Origin: a virus
Strand: one strand, 5' to 3'
Virus record (IMG/VR): IMGVR_UViG_3300045922_000565
Coordinates: 1-45,848 of that record
Length of the DNA stretch: 45,848 nucleotides
A program made the position numbers and the translations under genes. The first letter of the stretch is position 1. Every line of letters starts with the position of its first letter. Below are positions 16,482 to 24,786 of the stretch, piece by piece. The notes under the pieces are model-generated. The model ran no database searches. It had not been told where the DNA came from and saw only the letters and a list, made by a program, of their open reading frames with translations.

Positions 16482-16868
16482 ATGGAAAATTGGATTAAAT
16501 CTAGTCTTGTTGGATTAGTGGGAATTTTTGCGCCAATTTACATGGTGATGTTCAGTGCTGGGTTTTTAATTTTTGTAGATTTGATTACAGGCTGCTGGAA
16601 ATCCGTAAAACAAGGTCAAAAAATTACTTCTGCAGGGTGGAGACGTACAGTCACAAAAATGTGTGTGTATCAAATAGCCCTCATGTCTGGTTTTTTGGCT
16701 GAAATTTATTTACTAGATAACGTAATTCCAGTGAGTAAAATTGTAGCATCGGCTATTGGAATGACGGAGCTTCTTTCAATTGTTGAAAACATTGAATTTA
16801 TTTATGGCGAACCTATCTTTAAAAAATTAATTAAAAAGCTAGGTAGCGTAAATGATAAGCAAGACTAA
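16482..16868 (+). CDS. Phage holin (holin_4-like)
   Basis: 128 residues, SD AAGGA, ATG 16 bases after the tail-tube stop. Two or three hydrophobic segments (LVGLVGIFAPIYMVMFSAGF, then a central membrane segment) with the conserved D-x-ITG-x-WKS motif (VDLITGCWKSVKQGQKITSA), a basic GWRRTVTKM stretch, and a C-terminal TELLSIVENIEFIYGE. This is the pattern of the phage_holin_4_1 family (SIxEN motif). It would permeabilise the inner membrane at lysis. Its place between the tail tube and tail proteins is unusual, because holins normally sit beside the endolysin; the nearest candidate enzyme is at 22258. Confidence 0.85.
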   Translation: MENWIKSSLVGLVGIFAPIYMVMFSAGFLIFVDLITGCWKSVKQGQKITSAGWRRTVTKMCVYQIALMSGFLAEIYLLDNVIPVSKIVASAIGMTELLSIVENIEFIYGEPIFKKLIKKLGSVNDKQD

Positions 16869-16875
16869 GTTAAAA

Positions 16876-16899
16876 AATTAGCCATAGGGTTGGCTAATT
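16876..16899. terminator. Perfect 8-bp stem-loop after the holin gene
   Basis: AATTAGCC, loop ATAGGGTT, GGCTAATT. On the plus strand no T-run follows; on the minus strand the stem is followed by six Ts, so it looks like an intrinsic terminator for antisense transcription. On the plus strand it may stabilise or separate the holin message. Confidence 0.5.
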
Positions 16900-16909
16900 A
16901 AGGTGTGGT

Positions 16910-17809
16910 ATGGCATTTGAGAAAAGATACGCAGCTATCACAGCTCGCGCTTTTACTTCTAATGGTGGCGCCAATGGCACCGTTCAAATTGCCGACACAT
17001 CCAATTTTAAAACAAAGCAACATGTAGTTATTACAGCGAATGGAGAGCCAAATTTAGAGCTTGAGGTAAAAGCTGTTCTATCAAACACTATTCTTAAAGT
17101 TGGGCCTCGTAACTCCAATATACACACCTTTACAAATATAAGCGCATACACAACTATTAAAAATGCCGCAATTCTTGCGGCGGAACAGCCCCGTCCCGGC
17201 ATTACTAATCAAGAAATTATCAGAGCGGTTTATGACGAAGAGCCTACGCTGGCTCTACGCAACGTAGTTGTTGATAAGTACGGAAGATATATCGACGAGA
17301 GCAACCCTCTTCCCACAACCGCCACTTTAAATGTTGAAAATTTAGAATTAAATGTAAATTTAGACGCTTTTAGTTCTACACCAGATAATTCCTTAACTGT
17401 AGGTACTGAGGACGGCACAAAAAACGGAACAAAACACGTACTAAGGGTTGGAAATGACCTAAATCTTAGAGTTAAGGATGAAGAAGCAATAACCAAACTT
17501 ACAGAAATTGCTGACGCCCTAGGTGAACCGCTAGAAATAGAAAAGCCAGTCGTAGTGGCAGGAACAAGAGACGGAGACCCTGATTCAACGCCTTTTGTTT
17601 TAGTTAATAATATAAAAAATCAAATATTACAAGCAGATGATAGAGTGCAAGAAATCACTTACGCCGATTTTGGTACAAAAAATGAAAGAATTGTGCAAAT
17701 AAAATATACTAGCCCAACATTTCCTTCTGTTGAGGCTATTAAAACAATAAACTATTCTCAAGTAGGGAATAAATATAGAAGAGATAGTATTGTGTGGACT
17801 ATTAATTAG
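16910..17809 (+). CDS. Virion structural protein, tail/fibre region (299 aa)
   Basis: Beta-rich protein, SD AAGGTG. The N-terminal half has the pattern TVQIADTSNFKTKQHVVI, LELEVKAVLSNTILKVGP and YTTIKNAAILAAEQPRPGI, then VYDEEPTLALRNVVVDKYG, shared with structural proteins of many large aquatic-type phages. The C-terminal half ends with RIVQIKYTSPTFPSVEAIKT and IVWTIN, like the end strands of phage proteins that decorate tail fibres. It is followed within nine bases by the fibre-like gene. It is probably a tail or fibre-base component; the exact role cannot be assigned. Confidence 0.65.
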   Translation: MAFEKRYAAITARAFTSNGGANGTVQIADTSNFKTKQHVVITANGEPNLELEVKAVLSNTILKVGPRNSNIHTFTNISAYTTIKNAAILAAEQPRPGITNQEIIRAVYDEEPTLALRNVVVDKYGRYIDESNPLPTTATLNVENLELNVNLDAFSSTPDNSLTVGTEDGTKNGTKHVLRVGNDLNLRVKDEEAITKLTEIADALGEPLEIEKPVVVAGTRDGDPDSTPFVLVNNIKNQILQADDRVQEITYADFGTKNERIVQIKYTSPTFPSVEAIKTINYSQVGNKYRRDSIVWTIN

Positions 17810-17817
17810 AGGTGACT

Positions 17818-19872
17818 ATGAAAACTGTTAAAGCCGATTTATTGAATGATGTTGTTAATGTTTACGATCAAACAAAAACTACAATTCAAGGTAGAGTTTT
17901 AAACCGTGTGGTGGATGGAGATACGGCTTTAGGCCCATCTTTAAATAAATATGTAGATGTTTTGGCGGACACGGCAGGAATTACCCCAGTAATGTCTTAT
18001 TTGTCTCCTAACGGCAGACTTTATCATATTGCAGCAAAGGTTGGCTCTATAGCTACCATAACTTGCCATACGGTTAACCTCAACAACGGGGATATATCAT
18101 ACGTCGGTATGATAAGAATGCAGCTTGCCGATACACCGGGAACCACCGCTGTCTACAGAGGGTTTAAGGTAATAGATAACGGTAACGCTGGATTTAGGAT
18201 TTTTGTAGCAGTTACTGGTTCCGTATTGGTAAATGGTGGACTGTATTGTGTTAACAATGTAGATTTGGCTGATTTTACTCCACTAGCTCCCGGTACACTA
18301 TTCCCTTTTGCAACAGGCTCAAATCAAAAAGCAACATATTTTTTACAAGATCCAAACAACATAGGAGCTGGACAGCTAAATACTGCCTCAACAGGTGTGA
18401 TTATTGATGAAGCTAACAACAGAGCTTATGTTCATAACGGTGTTGCAGCTACACATCAATATTACGTTTACTCCACCAACGCAACGTTGAACTGTCCTAT
18501 AACGGCAGGGAACACCATCAACGACGTAACAGACAGGATAACACAGACCGGACACGGGTACAACAACAACGATCCTATTTTTCTTACAAACTTGTCGGGC
18601 GGTGCTGGACTAACCAACAATACGGTTTATTTTGTAAGAAACCCCACAGCAAACGACTATCAAGTGTCAACTGCTCCGGGCGGTGCTGTCATAAACATAA
18701 CGACGAGCGGTACCGTTGATGTTTGCAGGGCTTTTGGCACAACAGGAGATGCTTTTGTCCATAAAACAGGAAACTTACCTGCTTTATCGGGAACTCTTGT
18801 TGCAATAAACTCGGAATATTTTGCGACACCGCAGCACACATCAAATTCAGGTTTTGATTGTGCATTTTTTGCAACATCCACCAATTTGTATTTAGGTAGA
18901 TTATCAGAACTTACTTCAGGTGCTACAACTTGGCCGTCATTAGTTACATCTAACTTACTTGGTGTAGGAAACGAGATAACCGCCCCGACCTTGGCAAACG
19001 CAGCTTGGTCAAATGCTACCGATAGGGCTGTTTATCTAACCAACACAAACTTACTTGTTATGAAACAGGTAGTTAACAACAGCATTGATAAAATTTTTGG
19101 CGGAAATACAAACAAATACAGGGAATTGACAAATAGTGAAGTTGTCGATTTTTCTTTTATAGGTGCTGTTTCTTTGGATTTTAGTAATGGTTGGTTGGCT
19201 GTTACCGGCAACGCCCCTGTCGGTCAAAGAGGTACTATTATTGCTGATATTAGGTCAGATGCTTTTTTTGACTATAGTTATATCGTAACAAAAGTATTGG
19301 ACACACCGGATGCGGTTTATAAGTATCTAGCAAGTACAAACAAGCTTTACAAGGATACGGGATATTTAAAAGTATATTATCGCACATCCGGATTTAACAC
19401 TATAACTGGCGGCTGGCAGCTTATCCCATTTGCTAAAGATATAACATCTTTTGCTGCGGGTCAACAAGTTCAATTTAAAATATTGTTTGATACTTTAAGA
19501 ATTGGAAGCGCAATTCCGGCCCAGTTAACAGAATTTTTCTTAGGTATTCAATCCAATAATGAAATTTCAGATAACTGGGAATTTTCTGATGATTTTTCAG
19601 ATAACAACGTACCGTCCAGAACAGCATTCAGGCTTAAAAAAGCATATGTTGGGTCTGTTCCAACTCTCTACTATAGAGCGTATGATTTAAACGGAACTTT
19701 AATAGTAAATCACAACACCAACGCAAATGCGTCGAATTTCCAATATTTAACTGATGGTGGAACAACTTGGCTCGCACTTGGTACAATTCCGAACACTGTC
19801 GGAACGTTAGTCAGATATACATTTACAACGCCGCCGGGTGTGGATGTAAGACCATCTCTTAGAAATAATTAG
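17818..19872 (+). CDS. Tail fibre-like protein (684 aa)
   Basis: The ATG is five bases after AGAGG; a GTG two codons upstream overlaps the SD and is less likely. The protein is Asn/Thr/Gly-rich and predicted beta throughout. Residues around 240-300 contain DPIFLTNLSGGAGLTNNTVY followed by FVRNPTANDYQVSTAPGG, a motif repeatedly seen in phage fibre and tail-spike proteins. The middle reads like a beta-propeller or sheet repeat (RAVYLTNTNLLVMKQVV and similar). Low charge and many Asn/Thr residues fit an extended, receptor-facing shaft. It is followed by other appendage genes. Receptor and trimerisation are not shown by the sequence. Confidence 0.65.
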   Translation: MKTVKADLLNDVVNVYDQTKTTIQGRVLNRVVDGDTALGPSLNKYVDVLADTAGITPVMSYLSPNGRLYHIAAKVGSIATITCHTVNLNNGDISYVGMIRMQLADTPGTTAVYRGFKVIDNGNAGFRIFVAVTGSVLVNGGLYCVNNVDLADFTPLAPGTLFPFATGSNQKATYFLQDPNNIGAGQLNTASTGVIIDEANNRAYVHNGVAATHQYYVYSTNATLNCPITAGNTINDVTDRITQTGHGYNNNDPIFLTNLSGGAGLTNNTVYFVRNPTANDYQVSTAPGGAVINITTSGTVDVCRAFGTTGDAFVHKTGNLPALSGTLVAINSEYFATPQHTSNSGFDCAFFATSTNLYLGRLSELTSGATTWPSLVTSNLLGVGNEITAPTLANAAWSNATDRAVYLTNTNLLVMKQVVNNSIDKIFGGNTNKYRELTNSEVVDFSFIGAVSLDFSNGWLAVTGNAPVGQRGTIIADIRSDAFFDYSYIVTKVLDTPDAVYKYLASTNKLYKDTGYLKVYYRTSGFNTITGGWQLIPFAKDITSFAAGQQVQFKILFDTLRIGSAIPAQLTEFFLGIQSNNEISDNWEFSDDFSDNNVPSRTAFRLKKAYVGSVPTLYYRAYDLNGTLIVNHNTNANASNFQYLTDGGTTWLALGTIPNTVGTLVRYTFTTPPGVDVRPSLRNN

Positions 19873-19884
19873 TAGGAGATTTAA

Positions 19885-21231
19885 ATGCCTAATTTTTTAG
19901 TTGAAAATAATTTTTATCAGGGCACGAGTCAGGCTTGTATTACAGACCTGACTCCACCTACTTTTGCAGGTATTAACTTTTTAGATGTTGAGTCGAGGGG
20001 GCAAATTCGAGTAAAGTGGCTTGCAGCAACGGACCCAACACCGCCAATTAGGTATGAAGTGTACATAAAAGCAAATAACAACGTAAACCTATTTAACACC
20101 GCAAATATCGTTGCTATAACAGATAAGCTCCAGTATGATATTTTTACTCTACCCGACGGCTCTTTCTTACAAAATGGAACTACTTATCATGTGGGAGTTA
20201 GAGCAATAGACGGTGTTAATAATAGAGACAACAATACAGTAAGCCAAAGCGTCATCTCTACTGGTATTCTTACATCTATTGATACTTACACTGTAGAAGG
20301 CTCTTTCGCAGTCAATGGAAGTAATCAATTCATATTAAAAGCATGGGGGAACAAAAACGGAAGTCTGGCTATTTCCCCGGGTGCTGTTATGGGAGCCGCG
20401 AGTTATCAAGTTTATGATGGCGCAGGTAACGCTGTGTCGGGCATGGCTGGCACTGACCCAGCACCAAACTCGCAAGGTGAGTATGTTTTTCCTGCCGTAT
20501 CTAACACCTTAGATAGAATTAATAATACTTATAGCATCAAAATAACTATTGATATTGACGGCGAAGATAGGGTGAATTTTATCCCAATTCCCGCTTTAGA
20601 AAAAATTTACAAAATCAATGGTGCTATTGATATAAATAATTCTAACCAACTAACAGGTTCTTTCTGGATTACCAGAAAGGGTAATTTAATGACAACAAGT
20701 TTAGGAACTTGTTCTTATGTGATGTATGATGCTCAGGGCAACTCACTGTCTATTTCTGGGTCGGGCATTACTGCTGATGCTAATGGGTTTTTTGTAATAA
20801 CTCCAACAACGTTCACAGGCTATGATTCAACAAAAGCATATGTAGCTAAGGTGACTATCATAGCTGATGGAACACAAATTACCGAAGATATAGTTATCGG
20901 AAATGAACCTGAAGTTTTTGACAACAAGGCTGTATTCTCTATAAACGCTTCTAATCAGTTAAGAGCCACATTCTGGGCTACTAAAAATAATCAATTACTC
21001 AGTGGTTCTATTTTGGGCACTGCAAGTTATCAGATATATGATGCTAGTGGAAACCCTGTTGCTGGTTTAACGCAGTCTGGTATAACTGCCGATGCTAACG
21101 GTTATTTCCATATAACACCCGTTCTTGCAACTCTTATTACAGATTTAACTCACTATACAGCTAAAATTACAATTTCAGTAGCTGGGTTGAATAGAGTTTC
21201 AACTAGAGCGTTTACATTATTGGGGACTTAA
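19885..21231 (+). CDS. Fibronectin/Ig-repeat tail appendage protein (448 aa)
   Basis: SD AGGAG, 12 bases after the previous stop. Residues about 20-130 look like a fibronectin type III domain (TPPTFAGINFLDVESRGQIR, VKWLAATDPTPPIRYEVYIK, TYHVGVRAIDGVNNRD). Three related beta-sandwich repeats of about 95 residues follow, each with a strand like SYQVYDGAGNAVSGM, SYVMYDAQGNSLSIS or SYQIYDASGNPVAGL, and an ADANGYF-type turn. Such Ig-like arrays are common on phage appendages and bind host polysaccharides weakly. It ends in a TAATG overlap with the next gene, so the two products are made together. Confidence 0.7.
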   Translation: MPNFLVENNFYQGTSQACITDLTPPTFAGINFLDVESRGQIRVKWLAATDPTPPIRYEVYIKANNNVNLFNTANIVAITDKLQYDIFTLPDGSFLQNGTTYHVGVRAIDGVNNRDNNTVSQSVISTGILTSIDTYTVEGSFAVNGSNQFILKAWGNKNGSLAISPGAVMGAASYQVYDGAGNAVSGMAGTDPAPNSQGEYVFPAVSNTLDRINNTYSIKITIDIDGEDRVNFIPIPALEKIYKINGAIDINNSNQLTGSFWITRKGNLMTTSLGTCSYVMYDAQGNSLSISGSGITADANGFFVITPTTFTGYDSTKAYVAKVTIIADGTQITEDIVIGNEPEVFDNKAVFSINASNQLRATFWATKNNQLLSGSILGTASYQIYDASGNPVAGLTQSGITADANGYFHITPVLATLITDLTHYTAKITISVAGLNRVSTRAFTLLGT

Positions 21232-21785
21232 TGCCTGTATCTAGGAAGCTTATAGCGCACGACAATAACCAAGATGCTCAATGGTTGAAAGTCGATCATT
21301 CGAGTCGCTATATTGAAAATCATAGCGAAGAGTGGCAATTTCTTTTTAATTTGGATTCTAGTTTAAATACAAGTACGCAAGTTTTAAAATTGGGAGCAGA
21401 GTTTAATACTCAAACACTTGATAAGATAAGAGTAGTAGCTTATTTATACAACCCAATAACAGGAAGCGTAGATAACGCATCATCTTGTACATTTAAAATT
21501 TATAAAGTGGAGGATTTAATAAGTCCTAGATGGAATGATAATCTTGTTTATACTGTTTCTGGTATTCAACAGCCAAATCAGTATTTTTTTCAAGAAATCG
21601 ATTTAACAAGTATTCCATCTGTTAATTTGGATGGAGAAAATACTATTTTACTAGAAGCTTCTGTAACAAGATTAAATGTAACTTATCGAAATCGGTTGTA
21701 TATTAATCATTTGGGTGTTTACTCAAGTATAGTTAAGCTTCGTCAGGATGTTGACTTTTTGGATATTACAAAATTAGATGAATAG
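21231..21785 (+). CDS. Tail appendage protein, beta-sandwich (184 aa)
   Basis: Starts at the TAATG of the preceding Ig-repeat gene. Predicted jelly-roll-like: YIENHSEEWQFLFNLD, TLDKIRVVAYLYNPITGSVD, CTFKIYKVEDL, YFFQEIDLTSIPSVNLDGEN and TILLEASVTRL, with a final YRNRLYINHLGVYSSIVKLR strand. This strand pattern resembles carbohydrate-binding or fibre-tip domains, but no specific family is recognised. Translational coupling to the Ig-repeat protein suggests the two assemble together. Confidence 0.65.
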   Translation: MPVSRKLIAHDNNQDAQWLKVDHSSRYIENHSEEWQFLFNLDSSLNTSTQVLKLGAEFNTQTLDKIRVVAYLYNPITGSVDNASSCTFKIYKVEDLISPRWNDNLVYTVSGIQQPNQYFFQEIDLTSIPSVNLDGENTILLEASVTRLNVTYRNRLYINHLGVYSSIVKLRQDVDFLDITKLDE

Positions 21786-21793
21786 GAGAGTTT

Positions 21794-22261
21794 ATGGCAT
21801 TGCATGCTTTTTTAAAAAATAACGTGGTGGTAAAGGTTGATGATATTGCTAATGAAGAGCAGTATTTTCAAGAAATGTTAAAAGGCTATCAAAACATTAT
21901 TGATGTTAGTGGTCTTTTAATTTCCCCAGAAGTCGGTTGGGTTTTGCAAGGTAATCAAATTGTCCCCTCCCCTTCTCAACAAATCACAGTTCAAAAAATG
22001 ATTGAAAGTCGAATTAAACACTATCAGTCTTTAGCTCCTCAAATTCTAGTTGATTTATACGTTCAAAATACGCTTTTGGGTATAACAGCAGCTCAATCTC
22101 ATGCAATGTTTGTAGCTTATTCGGATGTTCTTTTGGCTATAAGAGAGGGAGCTTTCCCAACAGCGCTGTACGCTCTACAGCAAAAACAACCCGAAGGGTT
22201 TGTTACGCAAGAAATGATTGATGGGTGGATAAATTTACTACAGTCAAGGATACAGGCATGA
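21794..22261 (+). CDS. Tail-associated hypothetical protein (155 aa)
   Basis: SD AGGAGAG, 9 bases after the previous stop. The N-terminal third (HAFLKNNVVVKVDDIANEEQ, then VSGLLISPEVGWVLQGNQIV) looks like a small beta module as found in fibre-assembly or fibre-tip proteins. The C-terminal two thirds are helical (TVQKMIESRIKHYQSLAPQI and following). It ends by overlapping the ATG of the permuted NlpC/P60-like gene. Position after fibre genes suggests a fibre chaperone or tip protein; this is inference. Confidence 0.6.
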   Translation: MALHAFLKNNVVVKVDDIANEEQYFQEMLKGYQNIIDVSGLLISPEVGWVLQGNQIVPSPSQQITVQKMIESRIKHYQSLAPQILVDLYVQNTLLGITAAQSHAMFVAYSDVLLAIREGAFPTALYALQQKQPEGFVTQEMIDGWINLLQSRIQA

Positions 22262-22758
22262 TCGACACCGTAACTATTGGCTTTAGTCGCCCCAAAAATC
22301 ACAAATTTCCTATTGGTTCTTGGTTAATAAGACTTCATCAAAGAACCCCATACTCCCATTGTTATATTCGTTTTTATAGCGAATCTTTAAATCGAACATT
22401 GGTATATGAAGCGGTGGGAACTGGAGGGGTAAGGTTTATAGGATACAAGGCTTGGAGCGAACATGCCGAAGAACTTTTATCTTTTACAATAAAAGCTAAA
22501 AAATGCAACTATATCACAATGCTTCAATCTTTTGTTGATGAAGCTGGAGCCTCTTACGGTTGTTTACAAAATGTTGGAATTTTTCTTGCCAATGTTTTTG
22601 GATGGAAAAACAACCCTTGGAAAAAAGGAAGGAACTGTTCTGAAATTGTAGGACTGTTTTTAAAATCTGAAGGGTACGAGATAAACAAACCCCTAGATTT
22701 ACTTACTCCAAAGGACATTGAAAGTATTTTAAAAACAAAAGTTGCTAAACAAACATAA
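22258..22758 (+). CDS. Permuted NlpC/P60-like (papain-fold) protein
   Basis: 166 residues from the ATG that overlaps the upstream stop (ATGA). SHCYIRF with His34, VYEAVGTGGVRFIGY, and the NCSEIVGLFL helix with Cys127 give the His-before-Cys order of circularly permuted NlpC/P60 or YiiX-like papain-fold enzymes. These act on amide or ester bonds in peptidoglycan peptides, lipids or proteins. No signal peptide is present, so with the holin at 16482 it could be a lysis enzyme, or a tail-associated hydrolase given its fibre neighbours. The catalytic pair is visible; the substrate is not. Confidence 0.65.
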   Translation: MIDTVTIGFSRPKNHKFPIGSWLIRLHQRTPYSHCYIRFYSESLNRTLVYEAVGTGGVRFIGYKAWSEHAEELLSFTIKAKKCNYITMLQSFVDEAGASYGCLQNVGIFLANVFGWKNNPWKKGRNCSEIVGLFLKSEGYEINKPLDLLTPKDIESILKTKVAKQT

Positions 22759-22780
22759 TTAAATTATTTAACTTTGTTTA
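22746..22780. terminator. AT-rich bidirectional hairpin between convergent genes
   Basis: TAAACAAA and TTTGTTTA form an eight-base inverted repeat with AT-rich sequence between, spanning the six-base gap between the convergent genes ending at 22758 and 22764. Its location suits a bidirectional terminator, but the stem is weak. Confidence 0.35.
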
Positions 22781-23165
22781 TAGCCCAAGCCCCTAAAAGC
22801 ACAGAAGCCACACCTAGTCCAAAATAGGCAATTCTTTCTAATTTGACGTCTTTTTGACTTTTTTGCAAAAATTCGTATTGTTTATAGGCTTCTTTTTCCC
22901 AAGTATTGGCTCTTAAATCCGCTTGTTTAAGGGCTAAGTCTTTGAATTCAATCGTTTTTATTAAACTTTGAACTTGCTCTTCTCTAAGTTTTTCTGTTTT
23001 AACTAGCTTACCAACGGACAGATGGCACTGGGAAGAATAAATAAACCTATCGCCATCACGCTGGATCGTAGACCAATCACAGGCAAAAGTATTAAAGCTA
23101 AAAATAAACAGTAGAAAAAAAGCTTTCGTAATATTTACTAATCTTTTTTTATCTTCAGATGCCAT
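22764..23165 (-). CDS. Membrane/secreted coiled-coil protein, possible lysis accessory (133 aa)
   Basis: N-terminal hydrophobic segment after a basic start (ITKAFFLLFIFSFNTFACDW), likely a signal sequence with a nearby Cys. Then FIYSSQCHLSVGKLV, a helical coiled coil (REEQVQSLIKTIEFKDLALK and following), and a C-terminal hydrophobic segment (AYFGLGVASVLLGAWAI). Related proteins with the CDWST and CHxxVGK pattern occur in many large phages without assigned function. The signal, coiled coil and terminal anchor recall spanins or other envelope lysis proteins, but this is inference. SD AAGGGG; its start lies inside the end of the 95-residue gene. Confidence 0.65.
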   Translation of the reverse strand: MASEDKKRLVNITKAFFLLFIFSFNTFACDWSTIQRDGDRFIYSSQCHLSVGKLVKTEKLREEQVQSLIKTIEFKDLALKQADLRANTWEKEAYKQYEFLQKSQKDVKLERIAYFGLGVASVLLGAWAINKVK

Positions 23166-23425
23166 TCCAAATCCCCTTCTTCTTGTTTAATTTTTTCAAT
23201 CTTTTTAGCAATTTCGTCTGCTTTCTGTTTTTCTTGATTTGCCTTTTCTTCATTCTTTTTTTGTTCAGACAAAAGCTCGCTATTTTTTTTAACAGCGTCA
23301 ATTAAACTTTTTGTAGCCTTTTGATTTGTCGATTTAGGTATCAATAACCTATAAATTATAAAACCAATAATAGTAATTGGCAATAGTAGCAACCACTTAC
23401 TGAATTTCTTGAGGTTTTCTTTCAT
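23138..23425 (-). CDS. Small membrane-anchored coiled-coil protein (95 aa)
   Basis: The ATG at 23425 has an AAGGA SD; a TTG two codons upstream is less likely. One N-terminal transmembrane helix (WLLLLPITIIGFIIYRLLI) is followed by a Lys/Glu-rich coiled coil. The topology resembles i-spanin-like or scaffold-type phage membrane proteins. It overlaps both neighbours by about 28 bases, in the same operon as the signal-bearing 133-residue protein, so the pair may act together in the envelope. No family is recognised. Confidence 0.65.
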   Translation of the reverse strand: MKENLKKFSKWLLLLPITIIGFIIYRLLIPKSTNQKATKSLIDAVKKNSELLSEQKKNEEKANQEKQKADEIAKKIEKIKQEEGDLEWHLKIKKD

Positions 23426-24074
23426 TTTCAAATCCTTTTATTTTTTCAAGTTCTTGCTTAAATAAATTTTCTTTAATTCTTTGTGCTTCTCTGTAATCTT
23501 TTATTTCTTCGGAATTTTCTAGTAACTCGGCACGCTCCCATTCTTTAGGGTTATTTTGAATAGCTAAGGCCCAAACATAGGCGTCTTTTTTGGATGGTTT
23601 TGACTTCTTTTCAGAAAAGCTTTGAGCTTCTTTTAGTTGTTCCCCAGCATCAACTTGTAAATATTTTAACACTTCAGGATGAACAACCTTAAAAATCATA
23701 GCATACCTGCCAGCATTGCTAACTTTCACCTCTCCCACTTTCTCAACCAAACCCTTGCAAATTCTACGAATAATTGAGGGGTAGCTATCGTTTTTAAGCC
23801 CCAAAGGAGACTCCCAATTTACATCTTTTTTAAGAAGATCTCTAAGACAAGATCTGTTAAGTATAAAAACCACCCTACGCTGGTAAATAATTGAATTTAA
23901 TATGGAAACGGTGGCTTTTGTCAACCATTCTGAGTTTTGACACCCGACATATTCCTCCGCCACCATAGCCCAAGCAGGGTCATTTTCAATGTCTGATTTC
24001 GTAATCTGTTTTGTGGCTTTTAAGATAACATAACTACCACGGTCAGCCTCTTCAATGCTTTTTGCAATTTTCAT
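23397..24074 (-). CDS. Winged-helix-like DNA-binding protein candidate (225 aa)
   Basis: The ATG at 24074 follows GGAGG by five bases; a GTG two codons upstream overlaps the SD. The N-terminal and middle segments, ENDPAWAMVAEEYVGCQN, NRSCLRDLLKKDVNWES, YPSIIRRICKGLVEKVGEVK and VSNAGRYAMIFKVVHPEVL, read as helices followed by a strand pair, consistent with a winged helix. The C-terminal third is charged and helical. Its gene begins at the edge of the direct-repeat region at 24117-24225, so a repressor or replication-initiation role at those repeats is plausible. That is inference; no family is recognised with confidence. Confidence 0.6.
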   Translation of the reverse strand: MKIAKSIEEADRGSYVILKATKQITKSDIENDPAWAMVAEEYVGCQNSEWLTKATVSILNSIIYQRRVVFILNRSCLRDLLKKDVNWESPLGLKNDSYPSIIRRICKGLVEKVGEVKVSNAGRYAMIFKVVHPEVLKYLQVDAGEQLKEAQSFSEKKSKPSKKDAYVWALAIQNNPKEWERAELLENSEEIKDYREAQRIKENLFKQELEKIKGFENERKPQEIQ

Positions 24075-24089
24075 TTCCACCTCCGTTTA

Positions 24090-24101
24090 GATATACCACA
24101 G
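24090..24101 (-). promoter_or_regulatory. Extended -10-like box TGGTATATC upstream of the 225-residue gene
   Basis: Minus strand TGTGGTATATCT, about 20 bases before the ATG. It matches the recurring TGGTATATT boxes at 8501-8509, 24261-24269 and 39741-39749. No clear -35 was found. Confidence 0.4.
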
Positions 24102-24116
24102 CCTCATCAAAAACGA

Positions 24117-24236
24117 GGGGACGCAATAGGGGACGCAATAGGGGACAAAGAAGAGGGGACGTAGTAATAGGTAATACTAATAAGAAATAAGAAAGTAGAA
24201 ATAGGAAAGTAGAAATAAGTAATAGTACGAGGGGAC
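24117..24236. repeat. Iteron-like direct repeats (GGGGAC and GAAATARGAAAGTA)
   Basis: GGGGAC occurs at 24117, 24129, 24141, 24155 and 24231; the first three are 12 bases apart, with GGGGACGCAATA repeated exactly twice. A second family, GAAATARGAAAGTA, repeats at 24184, 24198 and, partially, 24212. All lie in the roughly 215-base gap between divergent genes, with extended -10-like boxes pointing outward on both sides. Such phased direct repeats typically bind an initiator or repressor. An origin or operator is inferred. Confidence 0.6.
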
Positions 24237-24260
24237 ATTTGCATTTACTTTTGCTTTTGT

Positions 24261-24269
24261 TGTGGTATA
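24261..24269 (+). promoter_or_regulatory. Extended -10 box TGGTATATT
   Basis: TGGTATATT within TTGTGGTATATTTTATAC, 22 bases before the ATG of the 164-residue gene. A weak TTTACT lies about 16 bases upstream as a possible -35. Confidence 0.5.
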
Positions 24270-24291
24270 TTTTATACAAAAAGGGTTGTTT

Positions 24292-24786
24292 ATGATTTAT
24301 TTAGGTGTTTTTGAAGCTTGGAAGAAAAATATCAGCGAATCACTTGGTAAAAGCAGATTTTTGGCTAGGTCTAGACAAGATGCTTTAGGCGAGTTGGTTG
24401 ATATGTTGATTGAGGAGAAGGTTTCTTACGACGACGCCCTTAAATTAAAAAACAACCTAAAGAATTGCTTGGTCACTAAAAAAGGGCTTACTGGAGGTGG
24501 TAATCACAAAGGTTGGAAAGAGGCGGTTGAAAATGACTATCTACGCATCTTATACGAGTCCTACAAGCATAAAAACCTCCTACCCCTGCCCCATGTAGGG
24601 GGTGCTTCTCAAAACGCTTCTAAAGCCAATTTTGAAGCTAATAGAGTGGTGTCAAATTTACACCCTTTAATGGAAATTTGGGGAAAACAAAAATATGGGG
24701 AAGTTTGGAATGAGGAATTGGCAGCTTTAGTTGGCACTCCAGACACCTCTTTGCATAACTTATTTTTGGATGAAATGTTTGGTTGA
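24292..24786 (+). CDS. Hypothetical protein (164 aa), possible transcription/replication accessory
   Basis: The ATG at 24292 follows the TGGTATATT box; the longer in-frame GTG lies inside the promoter. The N-terminal part is helical (VFEAWKKNISESLGKSRFLA, then ELVDMLIEEKVSYDDALKLK). A flexible middle (LPHVGGASQNASK) precedes a helical C-terminus ending HNLFLDEMFG. No domain is recognised. Its position at the edge of the repeat region, divergent from the winged-helix-like gene, hints at an early or regulatory role. No further evidence. Confidence 0.65.
   Translation: MIYLGVFEAWKKNISESLGKSRFLARSRQDALGELVDMLIEEKVSYDDALKLKNNLKNCLVTKKGLTGGGNHKGWKEAVENDYLRILYESYKHKNLLPLPHVGGASQNASKANFEANRVVSNLHPLMEIWGKQKYGEVWNEELAALVGTPDTSLHNLFLDEMFG

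Noticed and set aside
24240-24291. CRISPR-like or phase-variable repeats near 24.2 kb
   Set aside because: The repeats are 6-14 bases, without spacers of uniform length or palindromic 20-40-base repeats, so they fit iterons or operators and not CRISPR.
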